This document shows, one piece after another, positions 53,489 to 62,204 of a stretch of DNA of 64,000 bases; the first letter of the stretch is position 1, and each line of letters begins with the position of its first letter. A program made the translations under genes and the position numbers. The stretch lies in contig NZ_FNIE01000002.1 in the NCBI RefSeq assembly GCF_900103985.1, positions 372,001 to 436,000 on the forward strand. The letters run 5' to 3'. Under the pieces are notes generated by a model. The model saw nothing but the letters and a program-made list of their open reading frames with translations. It did not search any database and was not told where the DNA came from. This DNA comes from Actinacidiphila guanduensis. GTDB taxonomy: Bacteria > Actinomycetota > Actinomycetes > Streptomycetales > Streptomycetaceae.

Positions 53489-54757
53489 ATGAACGCAGCG
53501 GAGTACACCGTCGGCCTGGCCGTCGGCCGCGGCACCGGCGCGGAGGTCGCCGAGGTCTTCGAAGAGGTCCTCGCCGCCTTCGCCCGCCGGCACGGCAGGA
53601 CCGTCACGGTGGCGCGCTCGCCGCGCACGTACCACTCGTACGTCTCGCTCAAGCGCCAACACCCGTACGGCACCGGGGACATCCGCCGGCTGACCCGGGA
53701 GGACGCCGACCACTACGAGCAGTTCGTCCGCACGCAGGCCGCCGCCGGCACCCGCGCGGTCTTCCGTACGGCGATCAACGCGCAGACGCTCTACCTCGTC
53801 CGCCACCGCCTGCACGCCGTCAAGGTCGACGCCCTCGACGCGGCCGGCGCCAGGATGCTGCTGGTGCGCGACCAGGCGCAGGGCTTCTACACCGGCGAGA
53901 ACGACCACCGGGCCGAAAGCGTGCGCAGGACAACGGAGTTCAGCCGCGCCACCACCCACAAGGTGCTGGCCTACGCGCTGCGCAGGGCCTGGCAGGAGTG
54001 GCCCGGTGAGGGCCCGGCCGCGCTGGTGATGGCGTACAAGTTCCACCTGCTGGACGGCGTACTGGACACCTGGGCGCAGGAGTTCGCCGAGCGGCACGGC
54101 GTGGAGGTGCGGGTCTTCCAGCCGGACACCGTCAACCGCAACCTCATCACGCACGGCCCCGCCGACCGTACGGTGCTGGTCGCGGGCAACGAGTGGGCGG
54201 ACATCATGCACGTGGTGCTCCTCGACCGCTTCGGCGCCGGCCGCCAGGAGGAGCACTGCACCCGCAACGTCCATCTGCACGCGGACGTCGAGGGGTTCAC
54301 CGAGTACCAGACCGTGCACGGCTCCGCGGACGACCTGGAGGGCCGCAACCTCGTCAACCCGCTGGCCACCGTACGGGCCGCCGCCGCGGTCGCCGAGCAG
54401 CACGCGGGCTGCCCGGGCGCGGTGGCCGCCGCCGAAAGCGCCCTGTCGCGGGTCCGCGAGGAGGGCATCGGCACACCGGACCTGGGCGGTCGCCACTCCA
54501 CGACGGAGGTCGTGGCGGCCTTCCTGGCAGCGCTGGAGCCGGGCGGACCCGGCGGCACAGATGGTGAGGCCGCGGGCAGAGGGGGCGGCGCGGCCTCCGA
54601 TGCGGGCAAACTTTCCGGCCAAGAGCCGAGCGGCGACCCGGCTTCCGTGCCCCGCCCCCGTGTCGGCCCGGCCGCCCGCCCGTACGGGCCCGAGCCCGAC
54701 GGCCCGCCGCCGCGTCCGTACGGCCCCGTGCCCCGGCCGCCGGCGCCGGCCCCGTGA
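53489..54757 (+). CDS. Divergent isocitrate/isopropylmalate dehydrogenase-family protein
   Basis: About 422 residues. Family landmarks are R-D-Q-A-Q-G-F-Y-T-G-E, A-Y-K-F-H-L-L-D-G (the catalytic-Lys motif), P-D-T-V-N-R-N-L (one metal Asp), N-E-W-A-D-I-M-H (another) and V-H-G-S-A-D-D-L-E-G with N-P-L-A-T for NAD. The second Asp of the usual D-x-x-x-D metal motif is replaced by Val, so the substrate or chemistry may differ from IDH/IPMDH. The last ~70 residues are a Gly/Pro-rich tail. First of three overlapping genes with an isochorismatase and a methyltransferase. Confidence 0.75.
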   Translation: MNAAEYTVGLAVGRGTGAEVAEVFEEVLAAFARRHGRTVTVARSPRTYHSYVSLKRQHPYGTGDIRRLTREDADHYEQFVRTQAAAGTRAVFRTAINAQTLYLVRHRLHAVKVDALDAAGARMLLVRDQAQGFYTGENDHRAESVRRTTEFSRATTHKVLAYALRRAWQEWPGEGPAALVMAYKFHLLDGVLDTWAQEFAERHGVEVRVFQPDTVNRNLITHGPADRTVLVAGNEWADIMHVVLLDRFGAGRQEEHCTRNVHLHADVEGFTEYQTVHGSADDLEGRNLVNPLATVRAAAAVAEQHAGCPGAVAAAESALSRVREEGIGTPDLGGRHSTTEVVAAFLAALEPGGPGGTDGEAAGRGGGAASDAGKLSGQEPSGDPASVPRPRVGPAARPYGPEPDGPPPRPYGPVPRPPAPAP

Positions 54758-55434
54758 CCCCGCCCGGCGGCACCGCCCTGGTCGTCGTGGACGTCCAGAA
54801 CGACTTCTGCGTCGGCCCGCTCGCCGCCTCCCGCTACCCGGGCGACCCCGCGGTGCTGGAGGCGGTGGTGGGCACCACTCAGCGGGCGGTCGAGACGGCC
54901 CGGGCCGGCGGCACCGACGTGGTGTTCGTACGGTTCACCGGCGATCCGGCCCATCAGAAGGCGAGTTGGCGGCACCGCGACGCCGCGCGCGGCCGGCCGC
55001 CCAAGTGCCTGGAGGGCACGTGGGGCGCGCAGTTCGCCGCACCGCTCCAACCCCGCTGCGGCGAGGGCGTGTTCACCAAGCGCGCCTGCTTCGACGCCTT
55101 CCTCGCCGACGGCTTCGAGCAGCACCTGGCAAGCCTGGGCACCCAACACCTGGTGTTCGCGGGCGTGTTCACCGACGTGTGCGTCGACAGCACCGCCCGC
55201 ACCGCTTTCCAGAAGGGGTTCCACATCACCGTCCTCACCGACTGCACCACCGCCCTGCACCAAAGCGACGAGCAGATCCTGCAGTTCATGCGCCGCCTCT
55301 ACGGCGCCCGCACCACCACCCACGACAACGCGGCGCTCTGGACGCGCCACCCGGAGGAGGAGGGGACGTGGCAGCCGAGGCCCGTACCGGTACCGCGCCC
55401 GAGGCCGCAGGCACCGGCGGAGACCGGCCCGTAG
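54754..55434 (+). CDS. Isochorismatase-family cysteine hydrolase
   Basis: A 226-residue protein with the catalytic triad of the family: Asp in V-V-V-D-V-Q-N-D-F, Lys in F-T-K-R-A-C-F-D-A-F and Cys in G-V-F-T-D-V-C-V-D-S-T-A. Members cleave vinyl ethers (isochorismate) or amides (nicotinamide, carbamates). The GTGA start overlaps the IDH-like gene by 4 nt and the end is overlapped by the methyltransferase. The C-terminal ~25 residues are Pro-rich. The substrate is not identifiable. Confidence 0.88.
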   Translation: MTPPGGTALVVVDVQNDFCVGPLAASRYPGDPAVLEAVVGTTQRAVETARAGGTDVVFVRFTGDPAHQKASWRHRDAARGRPPKCLEGTWGAQFAAPLQPRCGEGVFTKRACFDAFLADGFEQHLASLGTQHLVFAGVFTDVCVDSTARTAFQKGFHITVLTDCTTALHQSDEQILQFMRRLYGARTTTHDNAALWTRHPEEEGTWQPRPVPVPRPRPQAPAETGP

Positions 55435-56540
55435 CGGAAGGGGCGGCGGAACAGGCGGCAGGGGAAGTGGCGGAAGAAGCGGCAGGGGCACCGCCCGGCG
55501 GAGTGCAGGGCGAGGTGCCCGCCGCGTCGCAAGGGGCGAAGGGGTCGAATGTACCCGTGGTACCCCTTTCTGTGCTGGACGGCGGCGTACACGCGGGCGA
55601 GGACCCGCCGCCGTACGCCGCATCGCCTGCCGTGCCACGTCCCCGTGCGCACCGCGCCGTCGAAGAGGGCGGCATCGAGGAAGGCGTCGGCCTGACCGCC
55701 CTCATGGTCGCCGCCGCCCGGGCCATCGAGACCGGCCGGCCCGACGCCCTGGCCCGCGACGAGTACGCCGCCCACTTCGTCCGCGCCGCCCCCGCCCGCG
55801 CCCACTGGCCGGTATGCCCGCAGGACGTGCCGGGCCTGGACGCCGACCCGCTGTGGGGCCGCCTCGGCCGCTACTTCGCCCTGCGCACAAGGGTGTTCGA
55901 CGACCACCTGTTGCGCCGCGCGCAGGCGGGCACCCGGCAGGTCGTGTTGCTCGGCGCCGGGCTGGACACCCGCGCGTACCGGCTCGACTGGCCGGCCGGC
56001 AGCATCGTCTACGAACTCGACCGGCCCGGCGTCCTCGCCTTCAAGCAGCGCACCCTGGACGCGCTGGCCGCCCGGCCCCGCGCCCACCGCGTCACCATCC
56101 CCATCGACCTGCGGCTGGACTGGACCGCCGCCCTGCTCGCGGCCGGCTTCGACCCCGCCGCCCCCACTGCCTGGCTCGCCGAGGGCCTGCTGCTCTACCT
56201 GCCGCCGGCCGCCGAACGCCACCTCGTCCGGACCGTCCACGACCACAGCGCGCCCGGCAGCGCGCTCGCCTGGGAGGCCAAACTCGGCGTCGAGACCGAG
56301 GCGGTGCGCACCTCGCCCGTCTACACCGCCGCCCGCGACCGCATCGGCGTGGACCTGCTCGCCCTCTTCGACCCCGAGCCGCGCCCCGACTCCGCCGCCG
56401 ACCTCGCCGCCCTCGGCTGGACCACGGCGGTGCGCACCCCGTACGACTTCAGCCGCCGCTTCGGCCGCGGCCCGCTCCCCGAGCCGGACGACGCCCTCGC
56501 CGCGAACCGCTGGACCTTCGCGGGACTGCCCGAGCGCTGA
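55368..56540 (+). CDS. Class I SAM-dependent methyltransferase, LCMT/TIGR00027 type, with low-complexity N-terminus
   Basis: About 390 residues. From about 105, G-V-G-L-T-A-L-M-V-A-A-A-R-A-I-E-T-G-R-P-D resembles the start of TIGR00027 methyltransferases; the SAM motif V-V-L-L-G-A-G-L-D-T-R-A-Y-R and acidic Y-E-L-D-R-P-G follow, then W-L-A-E-G-L-L-L-Y-L. The first ~100 residues are Ala/Gly/Glu/Pro-rich and dispensable-looking. The GTG at 55368 follows GGAGGAGGAGGGG and overlaps the isochorismatase gene by 67 nt. It presumably O-methylates a carboxyl or hydroxyl made by the two upstream enzymes. Confidence 0.82.
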   Translation: MAAEARTGTAPEAAGTGGDRPVAEGAAEQAAGEVAEEAAGAPPGGVQGEVPAASQGAKGSNVPVVPLSVLDGGVHAGEDPPPYAASPAVPRPRAHRAVEEGGIEEGVGLTALMVAAARAIETGRPDALARDEYAAHFVRAAPARAHWPVCPQDVPGLDADPLWGRLGRYFALRTRVFDDHLLRRAQAGTRQVVLLGAGLDTRAYRLDWPAGSIVYELDRPGVLAFKQRTLDALAARPRAHRVTIPIDLRLDWTAALLAAGFDPAAPTAWLAEGLLLYLPPAAERHLVRTVHDHSAPGSALAWEAKLGVETEAVRTSPVYTAARDRIGVDLLALFDPEPRPDSAADLAALGWTTAVRTPYDFSRRFGRGPLPEPDDALAANRWTFAGLPER

Positions 56541-56640
56541 ACGTCCTGTTTCCGCACGTCCGTTCGCCCACCCGGCCCGTGCCGCCCCGACACTGCCCGA
56601 AGCTGCCCGGGCCGGCACGGGCCCGGCTGCGTCCGCGCCG

Positions 56641-56685
56641 TTGACGTGTTCCTGCCTGCTGGCTAACGTCACCGAGAGCGCTCTC
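56641..56685 (+). promoter_or_regulatory. GH92 promoter with LacI-family operator
   Basis: TTGACG (56641-56646), a 17-bp spacer, TAACGT (56664-56669) and GAGAGCGCTCTC (56674-56685). The operator begins 33 nt from the first base of the -35, exactly as at the GH16 gene. Confidence 0.78.
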
Positions 56686-56782
56686 ACCACTTCGTCCCGT
56701 CGTGTGCACTCCTGACCGAGGAGCCCCCCATGCGCACATCCGGACCAGGCGGGCATGTCCCGCCTCACGGCCGCGACAGCCT

Positions 56783-56876
56783 GACAACGTTGTCGATCTT
56801 GCGCGGGCAGCCCGTGGGCGGGGCCGAGCCGGTGTGCCGCCGGGACGGGCTCTCGTGCGGCCGGACAACGTTGTCC
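56783..56876. promoter_or_regulatory. Two additional LacI-type palindromes in the GH92 leader
   Basis: GACAACGTTGTC (56783-56794) and GGACAACGTTGTCC (56863-56876) are perfect palindromes 81 bp apart with the same core, distinct from GAGAGCGCTCTC. The pair could support repression with DNA looping. Confidence 0.7.
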
Positions 56877-57229
56877 GTTGCTCGGGCTGTGTGCCTTCCT
56901 CGGCCTGCTCCGGTGCCGTGGTCCGTCGAGCGGCCGTACGGCCTCGCGGCCGGGGGCCTTCGCTGCTCTCGGGTACGCCCTTGTCCCGTCCGCGGTCCGC
57001 AACTCGCGCTGCCGCCGCCGCGCCGACGCCCACGCCCGTAAGCCTCTCGCTCGCGCGCCCCGCACCTCGCGGTTCCGCCTCCGCACCCGGTAACCCTCCC
57101 GGTCGTCACGCCGCCCCAATGAGCCCGCGCACGCGGTCACTTGAGCCCCGCCCTCGCCCCGCACCCGTACTGCCCCGCGGTGCGAGCCGGCGCGGAAACG
57201 TACCTCCCTACCCCGCAAGAGAGGACCCC

Positions 57230-60200
57230 ATGAGACGACTGTCGAGATCGCCGGGCGCTGCCGCGGCGGGTGTGCTCGCCGCCGCGGCGCTGGCCGTGGC
57301 CGGGATGAGCGCGCCCGCCCTGGCGGCCGGGAAGGCCGCGCTGGTGACCGCGCCGGCGACGCTGGTGAACCCGTTCATCGGGACGTCGAACCAGGCCGAC
57401 GACTTCCCCGGCGCGGACGTCCCGTTCGGCATGGTGCAGTGGAGCCCGGACACCCCGTCCCGTCCGGACGGCGGCGGCTACGAGTACAACGACTCCTCGA
57501 TCACCGGCTTCAGCCTCACCCACATCGCCGGGCCCGGCTGCGGCGCGGCCGGCGACGTGCCGGTGCTGCCCACCGTGGGCGCGGTGAGCACCGGCGCGAA
57601 CGACTCCTTCGCGCACGCCAACGAGTCGGCGTCCGCGGGCAGTTACAAGGTCACGCTGGACAACAAGGTGACCACGGAGCTGACCGCGACCACCCGCTCC
57701 GGCATGGCCCGCTTCACCTTCCCCTCCACCACCCAGGCCAACCTGGTCTTCAAGCTCAACGGCAGCCAGAACGGCGACAGTTCGACGCAGTTCAACGTGG
57801 TGTCCAGCACCGAGGTGAGCGGGCAGGTGACCAGCGGCCACTTCTGCGGCGCGGGCAACACCTACACCGTCTACTTCGACATGGTCTTCGACCAGCCCTT
57901 CACCACCAGCGGCACGCCCGCCGCGAAGCCGAACGAGGCGGCGCCCACCACCAGGGGCGCCTCGAAGAACTCCGCCGAGAAGCCCAACGAGCCTGTCCTG
58001 CACGGCTCTTCGCCGAAGGCGGCGAAGAGCGTCAGCCCCGACGCCGCCGCGAGCAACGGCTACGTCACCTTCAACGCCACCGCCCACCCGGTGGTGCAGG
58101 CGAAGGTCGGCGTCTCGTACGTCTCGATCGCCAACGCCACCGCCAACCGGGCCGCGGAGAACACCGGTTGGGACTTCGACGCCACCCGCACGGCCGCGCA
58201 GAACGCGTGGAACGCCGAGTTGGGCAAGGTGCAGATCGGCGGCGGCACCGCCGCCCAGCAGCAGAGCTTCTACACCGCGCTCTACCACTCGCTGCTGCAC
58301 CCGAACGTGATCAGTGACACCAACGGCCAGTACTTCGGGTTCGACGGCAAGACCCACACCGTCGACTCCGGCCACAAGGCGGTGTACGCGAACTACTCCG
58401 GCTGGGACATCTACCGCTCCCAGGCCCAACTGGAGGGGCTGATCGACCCGCAGGCCGCCTCCGACACCGCGCAGTCCATGGTCGACGACTACGCGCAGAC
58501 CGGGGTCTTCCCCAAGTGGTCGGAGGACAACGGCGAGTCGTACGTCATGGTGGGCGACCCCGCCGACGCCATCATCGCCGACTACTACGCCTTCGGCGCC
58601 CGGAACTTCGACACGGCCACCGCGCTGAAGGACCTCGCGGCCCAGGCGTCCAAGGCCAACAACGACCGCCCGGGCCTGAACTACCTCACCGCGCCCGGCT
58701 ACATGCCCCACGACGGGTCCTACGGCTGCTGCAACTTCTACGGCCCCGTGGCGACCACGCTGGAGTACGACACCGCCGACTTCGCGCTGTCCGCCCTGGC
58801 CGGCGCGCTCGGCGACACCGCGAACCAGCGCACGTACGCCGAACGGGCGCAGGACTGGCGCAACGTGCTCGACCCCGACTCCGGTTTCGTCCAGCCCCGC
58901 AACGGCGACGGCACCTGGACCGGCGGCTTCGACCCCACCAGCGGTACCGACATGGTCGAGGCCGACTCCTGGATCTACACCGGCATGGTCCCCTTCGACA
59001 TCGCCGGCCTGGCCCGCGCCAAGGGCGGCAACGCGGCCATGAACGACTACCTGGACACGGTGCTGCGCAGCTTCACCGGCGACAACGGCTACGCCTGGGT
59101 CGGCAACGAGCCCAGCATCGAACTGCCCTGGGAGTACGACTACACGGGCGCGCCCTACAAGACGCAGGGCACCGTCCGCGCCATCCAGGACGCCATCTGG
59201 TCCAACACCCCGGGCGGCCTGGCCGACGGCAACGACGACCTGGGCGCGATGAGCGCCTGGTACGTGTGGGCGGCGCTCGGGATGTACCCCGAGACGCCCG
59301 GCACCTCCGATCTCGCCCTGGGCTCACCGCTGTTCACCCAGGCCGTGGTCACCCTGCCGGGCGGCGGCACGCTGACCGTCAACGGCAACGGCGCCGCCGA
59401 CAACGCCCCTTACGTGCAGTCCGCGAGCTGGAACGGCTCCGCCTGGAACAACGCCTACGCGCCCACCACGGCGATCACCTCGGGCGGCACGCTGAGCTTC
59501 ACGCTCGGCACCACCGCGAACACTTCGTGGGCGACCGGGAGTTCGTCGGCCCCGCCCTCGTACGCCGGTGACACCGACGCGCCGCCCACGCCGCGGATCG
59601 GCGCGATCAGCTCGGGCGTCGACAAGACCCTGTGCGTCGACGACGCCACCTCCGGCACCGCCGACGGCACCCACGTGCAGATCTGGGGCTGCGACGGCAC
59701 GTACGCGCAGGACTGGCTGGTCGCCGCCGACGGCACGCTGCGCACGCTGGGCAAGTGCCTGGACGTGGTGAAGAGCGGTACCACCAACGGCACTCTGGTC
59801 CAGCTCTACACGTGCAACGGGACGGGCGCGCAGCAATGGACGCCCGGTGCGAACGGCTCCCTGGTCAACCCGGAGTCGAACCTGTGCCTGGACGACCCCA
59901 ACGCCTCGACGTCCAACGGCACGCAGCTGCAGATCTACACCTGCAACGGCTCGGCGGCGCAGAACTGGACGCTCCCCGCGGCACCCGCGGTGCGCCACGG
60001 CGCGGTGACCGCGGGCGTCGGCTCGGGCCTGTGCCTGGACGACAAGTCGGCGGCCACGGACGACGGGACGCCGATCGAGATCTGGTCCTGCAACAGCACC
60101 AGCGCGCAGGACCTCACGGTGGCCCCCGACGGCACGCTGCGCATCCTGGGCAGCTGCCTGGACGCCTCCAACAGCGGCACGTCCAACGGCACACTGGTGC

Positions 60201-60382
60201 AGCTCTACCACTGCAACGGCTCGGGCGCGCAGCAGTGGCACGCGACCACGGCGTCCCAACTGATCAACACCCACTCGGGCCTGTGCCTGGACGATCCCAA
60301 CTCCTCGACCACCCAGGGCACGCAGCTCCAGCTCTACGCGTGCAACGGCTCAGGCGCCCAGCAATGGCACCTCCCCTCCTGA
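57230..60382 (+). CDS. Secreted GH92 alpha-mannosidase with two ricin-type lectin domains
   Basis: A 1050-residue exported enzyme. Signal peptide about 1-32 (ends A-L-A). The GH92 region starts N-P-F-I-G-T and has P-F-G-M-V-Q-W-S-P-D, H-I-A-G-P-G-C, Y-S-G-W-D-I-Y-R-S, N-E-P-S-I and P-Y-K-T-Q-G. GH92 enzymes are calcium-dependent exo-alpha-mannosidases. Residues ~787-920 and ~922-1050 are two tandem beta-trefoil lectins, six Q-x-W/Q-D-x repeats with L-C-L-D-D motifs, the second set nearly duplicating the first. Ribosome site AGAGGAC. Repression through LacI-type sites is likely. Confidence 0.92.
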   Translation: MRRLSRSPGAAAAGVLAAAALAVAGMSAPALAAGKAALVTAPATLVNPFIGTSNQADDFPGADVPFGMVQWSPDTPSRPDGGGYEYNDSSITGFSLTHIAGPGCGAAGDVPVLPTVGAVSTGANDSFAHANESASAGSYKVTLDNKVTTELTATTRSGMARFTFPSTTQANLVFKLNGSQNGDSSTQFNVVSSTEVSGQVTSGHFCGAGNTYTVYFDMVFDQPFTTSGTPAAKPNEAAPTTRGASKNSAEKPNEPVLHGSSPKAAKSVSPDAAASNGYVTFNATAHPVVQAKVGVSYVSIANATANRAAENTGWDFDATRTAAQNAWNAELGKVQIGGGTAAQQQSFYTALYHSLLHPNVISDTNGQYFGFDGKTHTVDSGHKAVYANYSGWDIYRSQAQLEGLIDPQAASDTAQSMVDDYAQTGVFPKWSEDNGESYVMVGDPADAIIADYYAFGARNFDTATALKDLAAQASKANNDRPGLNYLTAPGYMPHDGSYGCCNFYGPVATTLEYDTADFALSALAGALGDTANQRTYAERAQDWRNVLDPDSGFVQPRNGDGTWTGGFDPTSGTDMVEADSWIYTGMVPFDIAGLARAKGGNAAMNDYLDTVLRSFTGDNGYAWVGNEPSIELPWEYDYTGAPYKTQGTVRAIQDAIWSNTPGGLADGNDDLGAMSAWYVWAALGMYPETPGTSDLALGSPLFTQAVVTLPGGGTLTVNGNGAADNAPYVQSASWNGSAWNNAYAPTTAITSGGTLSFTLGTTANTSWATGSSSAPPSYAGDTDAPPTPRIGAISSGVDKTLCVDDATSGTADGTHVQIWGCDGTYAQDWLVAADGTLRTLGKCLDVVKSGTTNGTLVQLYTCNGTGAQQWTPGANGSLVNPESNLCLDDPNASTSNGTQLQIYTCNGSAAQNWTLPAAPAVRHGAVTAGVGSGLCLDDKSAATDDGTPIEIWSCNSTSAQDLTVAPDGTLRILGSCLDASNSGTSNGTLVQLYHCNGSGAQQWHATTASQLINTHSGLCLDDPNSSTTQGTQLQLYACNGSGAQQWHLPS

Positions 60383-60536
60383 CCCCACCCTGACCCCCAT
60401 CCCCCGAACACGCGGGCCTCGGCTGCTGCTCCCAGCCGGGGCCCGCGTCCTTGTCCGGTGCCTGCGCGAGGTTCGGTCTCCGCGTGGGCCTTGCCGCCTC
60501 CGCGTGCGCCGCCTCGGGTCCGGCCCGGCTGCGGGC

Positions 60537-60914
60537 TCAGCCCGAAGTGCCGGGGCCCGCGGGGTTCGTGCCGCTGTCCGGGGTCGGGGTCCTGCCGCGT
60601 TCGATCGTTTCCGCGATGCGCTTGATGCGCCGCAGGCGGGCGTCCCAGGCGGAGCCCACGGCGGCGAGTTGGGCCGCCGCGCGGGCCAGTTGGGGCTCGT
60701 CGACACTGAACCTGCGTTCGCGGCCGGCCGTTTCGGCGCGGACCAGGCCCACGCGGTCGAGGACGGTGAGGTGTTTGGCCACGGCCTGGCGGGTCACCGG
60801 GAGGTGGTCGCTCAGGCTGGTGGCGGTGCCGCCGCCCTCGGTGAGCAGCAGGTCCAGCATCCGGCGCCGGGTCGGGTCGCCTATCGCGGACCAGAGGTCG
60901 TCGTCCACCGGCAC
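60537..60914 (-). CDS. ArsR-family regulator
   Basis: About 125 residues. Winged helix from about 5 to 90: W-S-A-I-G-D-P-T-R-R-R-M-L-D-L-L and S-L-S-D-H-L-P-V-T-R-Q-A-V-A-K-H-L-T-V-L. No metal-binding Cys. The C-terminal tail is Pro/Gly-rich. The GTG starts 2 nt after the SRPBCC stop, so it is the second gene of a two-gene operon. Such ArsR-SRPBCC pairs are common and are thought to regulate their own operon. Confidence 0.88.
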   Translation of the reverse strand: MPVDDDLWSAIGDPTRRRMLDLLLTEGGGTATSLSDHLPVTRQAVAKHLTVLDRVGLVRAETAGRERRFSVDEPQLARAAAQLAAVGSAWDARLRRIKRIAETIERGRTPTPDSGTNPAGPGTSG

Positions 60915-60916
60915 GG

Positions 60917-61369
60917 CTACGCGCCCACCTTGGCCGCGTACGTCTGCAGCCGCTCCAGGAAGTGGCCCCAGCCGGAGTAGTGGTCCTCGTAGGTCGCCAG
61001 GACCTGCGCCTGCGCCCAGCCCTGCTCGCGGAAGCCGCTCTCGGTGACGGTGAGGCGGGTGCCCGTGCCGTCGGGTTCGAGTGCGAAGACGACCAGGTTG
61101 GAGTTGCCCTCCTGCGCGGTCTCGCCCTCCTCGTGCATCCAGCGGAAGGAGAACAGCCGTGGCGGCACCGCGTCGACCACGGTGAACCGCACCCACTTCA
61201 CGCCCTCGCCGGTGCCGAACCCGAACCGTCCCCCTTCCCCGACCTGCGTCGTCCCCTCCAGCGTGTCGGGCCACCACTCCCGCAGGTGCTCCGGGCTGCT
61301 CACCACGTCGAAGACCACCTCGGGCGACGCCTCGATGTGGATATCCCGTTCCAGCGTTCCGTACTCCAT
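60917..61369 (-). CDS. SRPBCC (AHSA1-like) domain protein
   Basis: A 150-residue START-fold protein. I-E-A-S-P-E-V-V-F-D-V-V-S-S-P-E-H-L-R-E-W-W-P-D is the AHSA1 opening and W-A-Q-A-Q-V-L the C-terminal helix region. It likely binds a hydrophobic ligand. The ATG follows GGAAGGTGGAG. First gene of an operon with ArsR; the region upstream has paired palindromes. Ligand unknown. Confidence 0.88.
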   Translation of the reverse strand: MEYGTLERDIHIEASPEVVFDVVSSPEHLREWWPDTLEGTTQVGEGGRFGFGTGEGVKWVRFTVVDAVPPRLFSFRWMHEEGETAQEGNSNLVVFALEPDGTGTRLTVTESGFREQGWAQAQVLATYEDHYSGWGHFLERLQTYAAKVGA

Positions 61370-61382
61370 GACTCCACCTTCC

Positions 61383-61442
61383 GCAACGTTCGGTTGCACA
61401 TCACGTTAGTACGGCGTCCGGTGATGTGCAACCTTCGGTTGC
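61383..61442. promoter_or_regulatory. Paired ArsR operators with long inverted repeat
   Basis: GCAAC-GTTCG-GTTGC (61383-61397) and GCAAC-CTTCG-GTTGC (61428-61442), 45 bp apart. They are joined by GGTTGCACATCAC (61392-61404) and its exact complement GTGATGTGCAACC (61421-61433). Confidence 0.8.
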
Positions 61443-61501
61443 GCTGAAGCTCCGACCGCCCCCACCCGGCGGCACGGGAGTCGACGCCTAGGCGTACCGC
61501 C

Positions 61502-62086
61502 TCAGCCCATGCTCTTCGCCCCGTCCAGCGACTCGCGGATGATGTCCGCGTGGCCCGCGTGCTGGGCGGTTTCCGCGATGATGTGCATCACCACGCGGCG
61601 GACGGACCAGTGGGCGCCCGGCTCGAACCACGGGGCTTTCGGGAGCGGGTGGGCGGCGCCCAGGTCGGGCACCGTGGCCACCAACGCGTCGGTACGGGCG
61701 GCCTGTTCGGCGTACGCGTCCAGCACGCCGGCCAGCGTCTCGCCGGGCAGCAGCCGGAACTGGTCGGCACGGCGCTGCCAGTCGGCCTCCGTCATGGCGT
61801 CCGCGTCGCGCATCGCCGAGGGCCCCTCGACCGCGAAGGCGGCCCAGTCCCGCTCCGTGACGGTGACGTGCTTGATCAGCCCGCCGAGACAGAGCTCGCT
61901 GACGGTGGTGCGCTGCCGGGCCTGCTCGTCGGTGAGGTCGCGGGTGGTGAAGCGCAGGAAGTGGCGGTGCCCGGCGAGCATGGCCAGCAGGTCCGCGCGC
62001 TCCCCGTCCACCGCCGCCGCGCCCTCGGCACCGTCTACCGCCGCGCCCTCGGCCCCGTCCGTCCGAACCGTCGTCCCGTTGCTCAT
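61502..62086 (-). CDS. DinB-family (YfiT-like) protein
   Basis: A 194-residue four-helix-bundle protein of the DinB/mycothiol-maleylpyruvate isomerase N-domain superfamily. Metal-binding His positions are suggested by L-I-K-H-V-T, H-I-I-A-E and Q-H-A-G-H-A-D-I-I-R. Residues 10-30 are a G-A-E-G-A-A-V-D tandem repeat. It may act as a thiol-dependent transferase using mycothiol. Divergent from a WYL regulator, the usual partner. Not secreted. Confidence 0.85.
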   Translation of the reverse strand: MSNGTTVRTDGAEGAAVDGAEGAAAVDGERADLLAMLAGHRHFLRFTTRDLTDEQARQRTTVSELCLGGLIKHVTVTERDWAAFAVEGPSAMRDADAMTEADWQRRADQFRLLPGETLAGVLDAYAEQAARTDALVATVPDLGAAHPLPKAPWFEPGAHWSVRRVVMHIIAETAQHAGHADIIRESLDGAKSMG

Positions 62087-62204
62087 GACCTGCTCCTTCG
62101 CTCGTCCACGTACGGCGGGCTCCGCCTCGGCCTCCCGCCTTCACTTCCACGCTAGGAGCCATTGCGGTCACTTTCCGGCCTGAATCTGCGGAATAGTCGA
62201 CGGT

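Larger units (their letters stand above)
56541..57229. other. Long regulatory region of the GH92 gene
   Basis: A 689-bp gap. It contains a strong promoter with LacI-type operator (56641-56685), two further palindromes (56783-56794, 56863-56876) and a possible upstream ORF beginning at 56730 after GAGGAG with no recognisable product. The leader would be more than 500 nt. Confidence 0.6.

Noticed and set aside
56730..57041. 103-codon ORF in the GH92 leader
   Set aside because: It has a good ribosome site, but the product is Arg/Pro-rich with no recognised domain and it spans two operator palindromes. Not listed as a gene; could be a leader peptide.
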